Positions 44,002-52,847 of a stretch of DNA of 64,000 nt are shown here, one piece after another. Below the pieces are notes generated by a model. The model had not been told where the DNA came from. It ran no database searches and worked only from the letters and a program-made list of their open reading frames with translations. Source of the stretch: Nitrospira sp. GTDB taxonomy: Bacteria; Nitrospirota; Nitrospiria; Nitrospirales; Nitrospiraceae. The DNA lies in contig CP126123.1 of assembly GCA_030123605.1 (NCBI GenBank), positions 1,426,001-1,490,000 of the forward strand, written 5' to 3'. Positions within the stretch are counted from its first letter, which is position 1; each line of letters starts with the position of its first letter. A program made the translations under genes and the position numbers.

Positions 44002-44080
44002 CGAGTTGCTGAAAAGGCCGTCAGCGTTTGTATCTCCTCGCTCATCGATCGCCAACCATACATCACAACCAGCCAGTCGC

Positions 44081-44109
44081 TTGTAAATCACAGGTCTTAC
44101 CGCTATTCT
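44081..44109 (+). promoter_or_regulatory. Promoter of the antitoxin-toxin pair
   Basis: TTGTAA (44081-44086) and TATTCT (44104-44109), spacing 17, 47 bases before ATG 44157. Confidence 0.5.
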
Positions 44110-44156
44110 TGTGTGCATCGAACCCAGCCATAGACGTCTCGCAAAGGGAGGTAAGC

Positions 44157-44342
44157 ATGCCTTCGGCGAAAGAACAAATTGCCAAGATCCTTCAAGATCA
44201 GCCGGACGACAGTTCGTATGATGAGATTCTTCGGGAATTGGCTTTCGCGCGCATGATCGAACGGGGGCTTGCAGACTCCGATGCAGGAAGAACGATCAGC
44301 TATGAAGAAATGGGCCGCCGCATCAAGGCATGGCGGACCTAA
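44157..44342 (+). CDS. Antitoxin of a ParE/RelE-type pair
   Basis: A 61-residue protein with GGGAGG before its ATG. The body is helical (YDEILRELAFARMIERGLADSDAG) and ends in SYEEMGRRIKAWRT, a pattern shared by small antitoxins placed before RelE/ParE toxins. It overlaps the toxin gene by 13 bases. DNA-binding is likely but no clear fold is seen. Confidence 0.75.
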   Translation: MPSAKEQIAKILQDQPDDSSYDEILRELAFARMIERGLADSDAGRTISYEEMGRRIKAWRT

Positions 44343-44626
44343 CCTGGACAGCCGAAGCAGAGCGATGGTTGCGTGACATCCACAACTATATCGCTCAAGA
44401 TAACCCCGCTGCTGCAACCCGCACCGTCGAAGCACTCTACCAGAAAACAGAAATCCTCAGAGAGTTCCCCGAATCAGGGTACCGCTACTGGCAACGACCA
44501 GACCGGCATATCCGCATTCTTCTTCATGGGCACTATCGAATCGCATATGTGATCAAAAGCACAGGAGCGATCGATATCCTCGGGGTCTTTCACGGCGCAT
44601 TGAGCTTCGAACGTTACTTACTGTAG
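44330..44626 (+). CDS. ParE/RelE-family toxin
   Basis: A 98-residue protein of the ParE/RelE fold. WTAEAERWLRDIHNYIAQDNPAAA is the two-helix start; REFPESGYRYW and IRILLHGHYRIAYVI form the sheet with the core Arg residues. ParE members poison DNA gyrase and RelE members cut mRNA in the ribosome; the sequence resembles ParE slightly more. It overlaps its antitoxin. Confidence 0.85.
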   Translation: MADLTWTAEAERWLRDIHNYIAQDNPAAATRTVEALYQKTEILREFPESGYRYWQRPDRHIRILLHGHYRIAYVIKSTGAIDILGVFHGALSFERYLL

Positions 44627-45373
44627 AGCCCGCTTCCCATACTGACCACGAACTGCCGACAGCAATCAAGCACGTTCCCTTCATCTCACACGAATCGTTC
44701 GGATCTCAAGGCTCATCGTCCGCAATCAAATGTCGCAGAAAAAGTGAGTCGGCTGGCGAAGGGGGGCAGCTCCGGCCTCGCCATGATGCGATAATGTAAG
44801 ACAGCAACCGAGTATGTCGCTGTTGGCCGTACGCCTTACAGGACTAAAAGAACGGCGCCACGGCACCTGGTTCGACAACTGATAGGCATCTGGCGCCATG
44901 GCAAAGCCTCCGTGCCCATCCCTTCCAGCCCATCAACCAAGCCTTGCGAAATAGAGAACTGGGCCATGTCTGCCTCACAGTTGACATGGAGGCCTGACCT
45001 TCCCCCGATTTCACAGACACCTCCAGAAGGAGGAGCATGATGCAATCGGAGGACAGCATGAGCACGAAGACACGACGGTCGTATACGGAGGCGTTTAAAG
45101 AAGAAGCGGTGCGCTTGGTCCGAGAGTCCGGCCACCCGGTCGCGCGGGATGTAGGGCGCTGGCGAAAGCGGCAGCAGCTTGGCAGTGGATCAACAGTGGC
45201 TATAGAGTGGCAGGTTTGCTGGATTGAGATAAGCGTGGTTTGGCGATGCAGCCTAGATTGTCCCAATGTGCGTGCGTCGAACGAGCACCGCCCTTCAATT
45301 ACTATCCCAATAAACCTCGGGTGCCGCGCTCCGCGAGCACAGGGACAACTAGGCTGCACGTACCCGCTGCGAC
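44627..45373. other. Gap of about 750 bases holding only IS debris
   Basis: Between the toxin gene and the next supported gene there is only an IS3-type orfA fragment (45058-45165) preceded by a sequence like the left end of such elements (CCCCCGATTTCACAGACACC at 45003-45022). No terminal repeat pair, second transposase frame or complete gene was found. Confidence 0.5.
45058..45165 (+). mobile_element. IS3-family transposase orfA fragment
   Basis: About 35 residues (MSTKTRRSYTEAFKEEAV, then RLVRESGHPVA) match the helix-turn-helix start of IS3-family OrfA. GGAGG precedes an upstream ATG in the same frame. The similarity stops after RDVGRW and the rest of the element is missing, so it cannot move. 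Confidence 0.7.
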
Positions 45374-45829
45374 TTAGGCTTTGGTTTTGATCTCTTCTGA
45401 CGAGTCCGACAAGGCGGCTTCACCCCCTTCTTCTTCGGCAGGCTTCTCTGCTTCAGGTTCTCCGAACCAGGCCACCAACATCTCTTCCCACCAGGCCTCG
45501 TCGATCTCAGGACCGGGATCGACCCCGAGAAACGCCACATCGTCGGCCGAAATGCCTTCTCCGACCAGGTGCGGCTGGAACTTCGCACGATCGATCACTT
45601 CTTTCGTGGCATAGCCGCCCAGGATCCAGGAATCCGGATCCGCCCGTCTGGACTTGTAGGCCTTGAGTCCCAATTTCAGGTACATGAAGATCTGCTGTTG
45701 GCACTCATCCCCCACCCCGCTCTGCGGAAGACTGAGCGTCTTCTCGATTTTTTTTCTCCAATGCCGGTCGTCGTACCGCGACGTGATCAGTTGGAGCATC
45801 GATTTTCCGAATGTCGCATCAAGTGCCAT
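45374..45829 (-). CDS. Uncharacterised small acidic protein
   Basis: A 151-residue protein, unrecognised. The first two thirds are globular (FGKSMLQLITSRYDDRHWRKKIEKTLSL, YLKLGLKAYKSRRADPDSWILGGY); the last 35 residues are very acidic (EAEKPAEEEGGEAALSDSSEE). It lies 32 bases past the end of the PEBP pair on the same strand and may be co-transcribed. Confidence 0.55.
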   Translation of the reverse strand: MALDATFGKSMLQLITSRYDDRHWRKKIEKTLSLPQSGVGDECQQQIFMYLKLGLKAYKSRRADPDSWILGGYATKEVIDRAKFQPHLVGEGISADDVAFLGVDPGPEIDEAWWEEMLVAWFGEPEAEKPAEEEGGEAALSDSSEEIKTKA

Positions 45830-45861
45830 GGTGTGTTCCTTGTTTGGTGTCTGACATGTTT

Positions 45862-46422
45862 CTACTTACGTCCGTACAGACCTGTGAACGAGGCTTTCCC
45901 GATCGCATTTTGGTTCAAGTAATACCCCACCATCGCGCCGGATGCCTCCGCCTTCAACGGAAGCTGATCGACTTTCAACGCAAAGACCGTAAAGATGTAG
46001 CGATGTGGCTTATGACCTTGCGGGGGACAGGGACCGCCGTAGCCCGGCTGACCGAAATCCGTCAGACTCTGGACCGTGCCTTGTGGTGCCCCGGTGCCAT
46101 CCGATTTCCCAGCACCGGCGGGCAATGATGTCACACTCGGAGGAATATTGAAGATAAGCCAATGCCACCAACCGCTCCCGGTCGGTGCGTCCGGGTCGTA
46201 GACGGTCACGGCAAAACTTTTCGTGTCCTTGGGGGCATGAGACCACCGTAGCTCCGGCGAGACATTGCCACCTGTACAGCCGAATCCGTTGAACACGTGT
46301 TCGTTTCCGATGGTCGCCTTGTGCTTGACCGTGGGACTGCTGAGACGAAAATCCGCCGCAGTGCTTACGCCGGGCAGGACTGCGACCATGAGAAGAATCA
46401 AGCTCCACGTATGTCGCATCAC
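45862..46422 (-). CDS. Secreted YbhB/YbcL-type PEBP protein
   Basis: A 186-residue phosphatidylethanolamine-binding-fold protein with a signal peptide (ending GVSTAAD). The family signatures [19 protein letters not shown] and [23 protein letters not shown] are intact. The role of these bacterial PEBP proteins is unknown; some inhibit proteases or kinases. It is a tandem paralogue of the next gene. Confidence 0.85.
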   Translation of the reverse strand: MMRHTWSLILLMVAVLPGVSTAADFRLSSPTVKHKATIGNEHVFNGFGCTGGNVSPELRWSHAPKDTKSFAVTVYDPDAPTGSGWWHWLIFNIPPSVTSLPAGAGKSDGTGAPQGTVQSLTDFGQPGYGGPCPPQGHKPHRYIFTVFALKVDQLPLKAEASGAMVGYYLNQNAIGKASFTGLYGRK

Positions 46423-46458
46423 CGGTCCTCTCCTTTTGCTACGCCACCTTCGGGACTG

Positions 46459-46926
46459 TCACTTGGCTGCCTTCCGATACGTCCCCATCAGCTGCGCCTC
46501 GCCGATGACGTGCCCCTTCATGGCCTCTTCCAATTTGGCTTTGGTCGGCTGCTTCAAATCCGTCAGCACGGTGTCCAGCGCATAGAGCTTATGGAAATAC
46601 CGGTGGCGGCCGATAGGCGGGCATGGTCCGCCGTAACCGGTTCGTTTCCAATCGTTCACCCCTTCCTTCATACCGGCAGGCAACGTCTTGATGCCCTCTG
46701 GAAGGCCCCCGTTTGTAGCCGGCAGATTATAGAGAACCCAGTGAACCCAAGTCATGTTCGGTGCGGCCGGGTCCGGAGCATCGGGGTCATCGACAATCAG
46801 TGCAAGGCTCTTGGCGCCGGCCGGAACGTCGGTCCACGCCAACGGCGGCGAAATATCCTTCCCTTCGCAGGTATACAATCTCGGAATGTCTCCCTGGGGC
46901 TTGAACGCAGTGGAAGTGATGCGCAT
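46459..46926 (-). CDS. Cytoplasmic YbhB/YbcL-type PEBP protein
   Basis: A 155-residue PEBP protein without signal peptide. DDPDAPDPAAPNMTWVHWVLYNLP and [21 protein letters not shown] are the ligand-site signatures. It is about half identical by eye to its downstream paralogue, which is exported, so the pair covers both compartments. It begins 29 bases past the pmbA stop, on the same strand. Confidence 0.85.
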   Translation of the reverse strand: MRITSTAFKPQGDIPRLYTCEGKDISPPLAWTDVPAGAKSLALIVDDPDAPDPAAPNMTWVHWVLYNLPATNGGLPEGIKTLPAGMKEGVNDWKRTGYGGPCPPIGRHRYFHKLYALDTVLTDLKQPTKAKLEEAMKGHVIGEAQLMGTYRKAAK

Positions 46927-46954
46927 AGGAGCCTTCTCGCGAGCCTGGGCGACG

Positions 46955-48313
46955 TTAATTTCCCGCCACTGTCATCTCGGCAATCTTCACGGTCGGGCTG
47001 GCAACCCGTCCGCGAAACACGAGGTCCGTGCCGATCATCTCGATGTTCGCATACATCTGCGCGAGGTTGCCGGCGATGGTGATCTCTTCCACCGGATAGG
47101 CCAACTCCCCGTTTTCGATCCAGAACCCGCTCGCCCCGCGAGAATAGTCGCCGGTCACCATGTTGATCCCGAACCCGATGAGATCCGTCACGTACAGACC
47201 CTGCTTCACCGACGCCAGGATGTCTTCCGGCCTTGCGGTGCCGGGTACCATGTAAAAATTCGTCGGCCCGGCCGACGGGCTTTCGCCGATGCTGCGGGAC
47301 GCATTCCCGGTCGAGGGTAACCCGAGTTTTTTCCCCGAGTAAGTATCCAACAAATAACTCGTCAAGCGGCCTCGTTCGACCACCGCCTGCTTCCTCGTCG
47401 GCAGCCCCTCCCCGTCGAACGGACGCGTGCCCAGTCCGCCGGGCATCCGGCCGTCGTCATAAACGGTCACGAAGTCCGGCGCGATCTGCTTACCCAATTG
47501 CCCGATGAGAAACGACGCCCCTTTGTAAAGCGCATAACCGGACAAAGCGCTGCAAAGATGGCCGAGCAGTCCACCGGCCACCTCGGCTTCAAAGATCACC
47601 GGCGCGCAACAGGTAGGAACCTTGCGAGCCCCGAGTTTCCGCACCGTTCGCCTGGTCGCTTCCCTCCCAATCGCTTCCGGACTCTCCAACTTCGCGAAGG
47701 CCCGATCGACTCCGTACCAATAGTCGCGCTGCATCCCGGCTGCATCCGACGCGATCGGCGAGACGGACAGGGAAAAACTGCTGTTGGCATACTGCCCCAG
47801 AAACCCGTGGCTATTCGCCAAGATGATCCTGCCGGACGATGAGTCGCACGCGGCCCCTTCCGAGTTCGTAATGCGCGGATCGGCAGCAAAGGCGGCACGT
47901 TCGGCGCGGAGAGCGAGATCGATCTGCTGGTCGGTCTGGAGCTTCGTGGGATCGTGAATGTTCAGGTCCGGAAAGTCTGCGGCATAGTGCCCCGGTTCGG
48001 GCAGGCCGGACACAGGGTCTTCGACGACGGCCTGGGCCAGCGCGCAGGTCTCCGCGACGAACCGTTCCAAGGAATCGCGGGAAAAATCCGAGGTCGAGGC
48101 GCTGGCGGACCGTTGCCCGAAAAAGACCCGGAGCCCTAAACGTTTTTCACGTGCTTTGGTCAATCGATCGACCGCGCCCATTCGAACCTGAACGGAGAGG
48201 GTCTCACCGTCCGCCACCATCACATCCGCCGCGGTCGCCCCCTGTTTCGTCGCGCGAGTCAGCAGATCCTGCGCGACGGCCGTATAGTCCTGTTCGCCGA
48301 TCAGACGTGTCAT
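46955..48313 (-). CDS. pmbA: PmbA/TldE subunit of the TldD/TldE peptidase
   Basis: A 452-residue protein, the partner of TldD in a heterodimeric metallopeptidase that digests unfolded or modified peptides. It lacks the HExxxH motif, as PmbA does. The fold signatures ATAADVMVADGETLSVQVR and TGDYSRGASGFWIENGELAYPVEEITIAGN are clear. It lies 2 bases after tldD. Confidence 0.92.
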   Translation of the reverse strand: MTRLIGEQDYTAVAQDLLTRATKQGATAADVMVADGETLSVQVRMGAVDRLTKAREKRLGLRVFFGQRSASASTSDFSRDSLERFVAETCALAQAVVEDPVSGLPEPGHYAADFPDLNIHDPTKLQTDQQIDLALRAERAAFAADPRITNSEGAACDSSSGRIILANSHGFLGQYANSSFSLSVSPIASDAAGMQRDYWYGVDRAFAKLESPEAIGREATRRTVRKLGARKVPTCCAPVIFEAEVAGGLLGHLCSALSGYALYKGASFLIGQLGKQIAPDFVTVYDDGRMPGGLGTRPFDGEGLPTRKQAVVERGRLTSYLLDTYSGKKLGLPSTGNASRSIGESPSAGPTNFYMVPGTARPEDILASVKQGLYVTDLIGFGINMVTGDYSRGASGFWIENGELAYPVEEITIAGNLAQMYANIEMIGTDLVFRGRVASPTVKIAEMTVAGN

Positions 48314-48315
48314 GG

Positions 48316-49752
48316 TTAGGCCTTCGTTCCTCCGACGGTGATTTCATCGATGCGAATGGTCGGCAACCCGACTCCGACCGGCACAGACTGCCCTTCCTTT
48401 CCACAGGTCCCGATCCCTTCATCCAGTTTCAAATCGTGCCCCACCATAGAGACCTGCTTCAGGATTTCAGGGCCGCTGCCGATCAACGTCGCACCCTTGA
48501 CCGGCTTGGTGATCTGTCCGTCTTCGATCAGGTAGGCCTCGCTCGCTGAGAACACGAATTTCCCATTGGTGATATCGACCTGGCCACCGCCGAACGACAC
48601 GGCATACAGTCCCCTCTTGACGGACTTGATGATGTCTTGCGGATCGGACTCCCCCGCCAACATAAACGTATTGGTCATCCGCGGCAACACCACGCTCTGA
48701 TAACTTTCGCGCCTGCCGTTGCCGGTCACCGGGATGCCCATCAAGCGGGCATTCAGTTTATCGGTGATATAGCCCCGCAAGATGCCGCGCTCGATCAAGA
48801 CCGTGCGGCTGGTAGGCGTACCCTCGTCGTCCACGTTCAACGACCCGCGCCGAAAGGGTAGCGTCCCGTCGTCCACGATCGTACAGACCTCCGAGGCCAC
48901 CTGCTTCCCCACAAGACTGGAGAAGGCCGAGGTCTTCTTGCGGTTGAAATCCGCCTCCAGCCCATGACCGATCGCCTCATGCAGAAGGATACCGGGCCAG
49001 CCGCCGCCCAATACGACCGGCATCACGCCGGCCGGCGCATCGACGGCGCTGAGATTCAGGATCGCTCCCCGCGCCGCCTCCCTGGCAAAATGCAAGTAGC
49101 GTTGGTCCTGCTGAAAATATTGCAGCCCGATCCGGCCGCCGCCGCCGAAGGTTCCGACCTGCCGATTGCCGTTTTCTTCGGCGATACAGGTCACCTGCAG
49201 CCGCGACAGAGGCTGGATATCTCCGACCATGAGGCCGTCCGAAGTCGCGACCAGCATAACCTTGTATTCCGTATTGTAGGACGCCATCACGTTCTTGATC
49301 CGGGGGTCGTACTTTCTGGCTTCGGCGTCGATGGCATTGAGCAATGTGACCCGATCGCTGGTGGCCACTTCGATGCCGGTTCTGTCGTGGGGATAGAGGC
49401 TGCGAGCCAAGGCCGGCCGTTGCGTCACGGGAACCGGTTCCGTCCCACGACCGGAATCGGCGATGTACCGCGCCGTATCGGCGGCGATGTTCAAGTCTTT
49501 CGGCGTCAGCTCATCGGAATAGGCAAACCCCGTCTTCTCGCCCGCGGTCGCCCGTACACCGACGCCCTGGCCGATGCTCTTCGTCGCGCGCTTGACGATC
49601 CCCTCTTCCATGGAGACCGACTCAGCCTGGCAGTATTCGAAATACAAGTCGGCATAATCAACCGCCGATACCTTGACTCGTCCGAGGGCCTGCTCAATTG
49701 CTCGATCGGTCATCCCAAAACGTTCCGGCATCCCGGACTCATCCTTCGTCAT
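48316..49752 (-). CDS. tldD: Metallopeptidase TldD
   Basis: A 478-residue catalytic subunit of the TldD/TldE peptidase. The zinc motif HEAIGHGLEAD (HExxxH) is near residue 260. It helps mature modified peptides such as microcins and degrades peptides in E. coli. GGGAG is 7 bases before ATG 49752, and a good promoter lies upstream. Confidence 0.94.
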   Translation of the reverse strand: MTKDESGMPERFGMTDRAIEQALGRVKVSAVDYADLYFEYCQAESVSMEEGIVKRATKSIGQGVGVRATAGEKTGFAYSDELTPKDLNIAADTARYIADSGRGTEPVPVTQRPALARSLYPHDRTGIEVATSDRVTLLNAIDAEARKYDPRIKNVMASYNTEYKVMLVATSDGLMVGDIQPLSRLQVTCIAEENGNRQVGTFGGGGRIGLQYFQQDQRYLHFAREAARGAILNLSAVDAPAGVMPVVLGGGWPGILLHEAIGHGLEADFNRKKTSAFSSLVGKQVASEVCTIVDDGTLPFRRGSLNVDDEGTPTSRTVLIERGILRGYITDKLNARLMGIPVTGNGRRESYQSVVLPRMTNTFMLAGESDPQDIIKSVKRGLYAVSFGGGQVDITNGKFVFSASEAYLIEDGQITKPVKGATLIGSGPEILKQVSMVGHDLKLDEGIGTCGKEGQSVPVGVGLPTIRIDEITVGGTKA

Positions 49753-49784
49753 GGAGCCACTCCCTTTTTTTCATATGGTGGGTG

Positions 49785-49814
49785 AGTATAACGCAGTCAT
49801 TTCTGCGGTCGCAA
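49785..49814 (-). promoter_or_regulatory. Promoter of tldD-pmbA
   Basis: On the minus strand TTGCGA (49809-49814) and TATACT (49785-49790), spacing 18. Confidence 0.6.
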
Positions 49815-49865
49815 TGCAAGCGCGACCGAACCATCTGCAAATACAGCGAAATTAGGAAATACTGT

Positions 49866-49894
49866 TTGACTTTCAACGCCCTCACCGCTAGACT
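49866..49894 (+). promoter_or_regulatory. Promoter of the uppS cluster
   Basis: TTGACT (49866-49871) and TAGACT (49889-49894), spacing 17, 55 bases before ATG 49950. Confidence 0.6.
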
Positions 49895-49949
49895 CGCCTT
49901 ACTTCCACGGAAATCCACACAGCATAAGACAAGGTGTTCACGCCGCTCC

Positions 49950-50735
49950 ATGAACGATTCTCGGTCCCGCGATATCGAGCCTGCCCCTGACTCCGATCTG
50001 CTCTCAAAACTCGAACCGGACCTGCTACCGAAACATCTGGCGGTGATCATGGACGGCAACGGCCGATGGGCGGAGTTGCGAGGCCTGCCGCGTATTGCCG
50101 GGCACCAGGAGGGTATCAAGTCTGTTCGGGAATTGATCTCACTCTCGCTCGAACTCGGCATCAAGATCCTGACGATCTATGCCTTTTCTCAAGAAAACTG
50201 GAACCGGCCCGCCCAAGAAATCACGGCCCTGATGGGTTTGCTTGAACATTATCTCTCGACGGAACGTTCGAGCCTGGTGGAGCAGGGGGTTCGATTTCAA
50301 ACCATCGGCAGGGTGTCATCCCTCCCTCCCTCGGCGCTCCGGTGGGTCCGCACCACGGAGCAGGAGACCGCGCATCTGAATCGCTTGATCCTCAATGTCG
50401 CCCTCAGCTACGGCGGCCGAGCGGAACTGGTCGATGCGGCCAAAGAACTGGCAAGGGCGGTCCAGGACGGCCGACTGTCGGTGGATCGACTCGATGAGCA
50501 GGCCTTGGAACAGGCGCTGTATACCCATGGTCTCCCGGATCCGGACCTCCTGATCCGCACCAGCGGCGAGACCCGCATCAGTAATTTCCTCTTGTGGCAG
50601 CTGGCTTATACGGAGCTGTATTTCACCCCGACCCTCTGGCCGGACTTTCGCCGCCGCGAAACGTTGGTCGCATTGCTCGAATACCAGCGGCGCGAGCGCC
50701 GTTTCGGCCGCGTATTCAGCAGCGTCTCCTCCTAA
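49950..50735 (+). CDS. uppS: Isoprenyl (undecaprenyl diphosphate) synthase
   Basis: A 261-residue cis-prenyltransferase that makes the lipid carrier for peptidoglycan and O-antigen. The motifs MDGNGRWAELRGLPRIAGH, ENWNRP and RTSGETRISNFLLWQ are intact. The frame is open upstream to 49698, but ATG 49950 gives the family start; about 27 residues precede the core, slightly longer than usual. First gene of uppS-cdsA-dxr-rseP-proS. Confidence 0.94.
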   Translation: MNDSRSRDIEPAPDSDLLSKLEPDLLPKHLAVIMDGNGRWAELRGLPRIAGHQEGIKSVRELISLSLELGIKILTIYAFSQENWNRPAQEITALMGLLEHYLSTERSSLVEQGVRFQTIGRVSSLPPSALRWVRTTEQETAHLNRLILNVALSYGGRAELVDAAKELARAVQDGRLSVDRLDEQALEQALYTHGLPDPDLLIRTSGETRISNFLLWQLAYTELYFTPTLWPDFRRRETLVALLEYQRRERRFGRVFSSVSS

Positions 50736-50780
50736 CCTCTCTTCGTGGTGAAACCGGGAGCCTTCCAGTGCGAGAAGCCG

Positions 50781-51629
50781 ATGCAGAACCCCTTGGAAGC
50801 CGCTCGACCACGCTCATCAGCCGAAGCCGTCCGTCGCGTCCTCGCGGCAGTGATCTTCCTTCCGATCTTTTATGTCCTCGTGCACGACCTCGGACCGACC
50901 GCCTTCTTCGGCCTCGTCGTGATCGCCGGCATGTTGGCCGTGGGAGAATTTTATCGGCTTCATCTGGGGCAGGCCCCCTGGCCCTGGTGGAATTGGGTGG
51001 GTGTCGCGGCCACCGGCCTCTTGCTGAGCAGCGCGCAGTGGCCCGCGCTCGTGAACGATCGCGCCGTGCTGTTGGGCACCGCCATCCTCGCACTATGCCT
51101 GCCCTTGCTGTCGGGGAAACCGCTGCGGGACGCGCTCACGGACGGCATGGTCCTGGTGATGGGAGTCCTGTACATCGGATTGACCCTCAGCTGTCTCCTG
51201 CTCACCAGAGGATTGTCCGACGGAGCCCTGTTGATTTTTTTCGTGGTGCTCGTGACCTGGGCCGGTGATACGGGAGCCTACGTGGCCGGAAAGGCTCTGG
51301 GACGGCGAGCGCTCGCACCGGTCATCAGCCCGAAGAAAACATACGAAGGTCTGGCGGGTGGCCTGATCCTCGCGTGCGTGATGGCCTTCGCCGCACGTGC
51401 TTGGTTCTTACCCGCCTTCTCGCCGCTGGACTGCCTGGTGTTGGGCGTGGGACTCACGCTGGCCGGTCTCTTCGGCGACCTGGCGGAATCGGCTGTCAAA
51501 CGTAGTGCGGGTTTCAAAGATTCAGGGGCGCTGATTCCAGGACACGGAGGCATGCTCGATCGTCTGGATAGCCTCTTGTTCACAGGCCCGACCTTTTACT
51601 ACTATGTCGCGATCGTCAATCACGTGTGA
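50781..51629 (+). CDS. cdsA: Phosphatidate cytidylyltransferase
   Basis: A 282-residue membrane enzyme making CDP-diacylglycerol from CTP and phosphatidate. Around eight hydrophobic helices are followed by the CDS signature SAVKRSAGFKDSGALIPGHG and DRLDS. ATG 50781 is preferred over an in-frame GTG at 50745 because of GAGAAG just upstream. Its position after uppS and before dxr is classical. Confidence 0.92.
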   Translation: MQNPLEAARPRSSAEAVRRVLAAVIFLPIFYVLVHDLGPTAFFGLVVIAGMLAVGEFYRLHLGQAPWPWWNWVGVAATGLLLSSAQWPALVNDRAVLLGTAILALCLPLLSGKPLRDALTDGMVLVMGVLYIGLTLSCLLLTRGLSDGALLIFFVVLVTWAGDTGAYVAGKALGRRALAPVISPKKTYEGLAGGLILACVMAFAARAWFLPAFSPLDCLVLGVGLTLAGLFGDLAESAVKRSAGFKDSGALIPGHGGMLDRLDSLLFTGPTFYYYVAIVNHV

Positions 51630-51661
51630 CGGATAACCGTCTGTCCGCTCTGGAGCATGCC

Positions 51662-52822
51662 ATGAAGCACATCGTCATCCTCGGTTCGACCGGCTCGATC
51701 GGCACCAACACCCTCGACATCGTGGAGCGATTCCCGCAGGAGTTCCGCGTCATCGGCCTGACCGCCGGTTCGAACGACGACAAACTTGAGGAACAGATCC
51801 GTCGGTTTCGCCCGGCGGTCGCGGCGCTGGCTAACGAGGCTGCCGCCGCAAGACTGCGCCAACGTTGCGCCGATCTCCCGGTCCGGATTCTCGCGGGACA
51901 CGACGGCGTCGCGGAAGTCGCCCAGGCGCCGGAAGCCGAATTGGTCGTGTCGGCCATCGTCGGCGGCGCGGGATTGGTCCCAACACTGGCCGCGATTCGC
52001 GCCGGCAAACATATCGCCCTCGCCAACAAAGAGCCGATGGTCATGGCCGGGGCCTTGATGCAGGCGGAAGCCAAGAAACATCTGGTCCGCATTTTCCCCG
52101 TCGACAGCGAACACAGCGCCATCTTCCAATCACTTGAAGGGCATCGACGTGAAGATGTCAAACGCGTGGTCCTGACCGCCTCCGGAGGGCCGCTCTGGGA
52201 GTTCACCCGCGAACAACTGCTGGACGTCACGCCGGAACGCGCGTTGCAACATCCCAACTGGAAAATGGGGTCGAAGATTACGATCGACTCGGCCACGCTG
52301 ATGAACAAGGGGCTGGAAGTGATCGAGGCGCGGTGGCTCTTCGACATTCCCGATGCCCAGATCGAAGTACTGGTCCATCGTGAGAGCATCATCCATTCCC
52401 TGGTCGAGTACCGAGACCGGTCGGTGATCGCACAATTGGGGCTTCCCGACATGCGCACCCCGATTTCCTACGCCATGCGTTATCCCGAGCGGATGCCGCT
52501 GGACTTGCCGTCGCTGGACCTCACCACCATCGGCACCTTAACGTTCTTCAAGCCGGACCACGATCGCTTCCCCTGCCTGCATCTGGGGTACGAAGCGTTG
52601 CGAATCGGCGGGACCATGCCGGCGACGATGAATGCCGCCAACGAAGTGGCGGTGGAGGCCTTTCTCCAGAATGGAATTCGTTTTCTCGATATTCCTGACA
52701 TCATTCGGAGTACAATGGAAGCACATGCGCCGGGCCGGATCGACGGCTTGGATGATGCGTTGCAAGCCGATCGATGGGCTCGGGAAAAAGCCGAAGCCCT
52801 CGTGCATGCCTTGACGCGGTAA
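51662..52822 (+). CDS. dxr: 1-deoxy-D-xylulose 5-phosphate reductoisomerase
   Basis: A 386-residue NADPH-dependent enzyme, second step of the MEP isoprenoid pathway. The dinucleotide motif GSTGSIGTNTLDIV opens the protein; metal and substrate residues lie in PVDSEHSAIFQ and the flexible loop TASGGPL; the end has MNAANEVAVEAFL. ATG 51662 with GGAG 6 bases before is the best start. It provides precursors for uppS and the hopanoid genes. Confidence 0.95.
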   Translation: MKHIVILGSTGSIGTNTLDIVERFPQEFRVIGLTAGSNDDKLEEQIRRFRPAVAALANEAAAARLRQRCADLPVRILAGHDGVAEVAQAPEAELVVSAIVGGAGLVPTLAAIRAGKHIALANKEPMVMAGALMQAEAKKHLVRIFPVDSEHSAIFQSLEGHRREDVKRVVLTASGGPLWEFTREQLLDVTPERALQHPNWKMGSKITIDSATLMNKGLEVIEARWLFDIPDAQIEVLVHRESIIHSLVEYRDRSVIAQLGLPDMRTPISYAMRYPERMPLDLPSLDLTTIGTLTFFKPDHDRFPCLHLGYEALRIGGTMPATMNAANEVAVEAFLQNGIRFLDIPDIIRSTMEAHAPGRIDGLDDALQADRWAREKAEALVHALTR

Positions 52823-52847
52823 TACTCTGAACCCAAGGAGTCTTGTT

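Noticed and set aside
44836..45359. Minus-strand frames in the gap after the toxin gene
   Set aside because: No recognisable domain or ribosome-binding site; they cross the IS3 fragment on the other strand.
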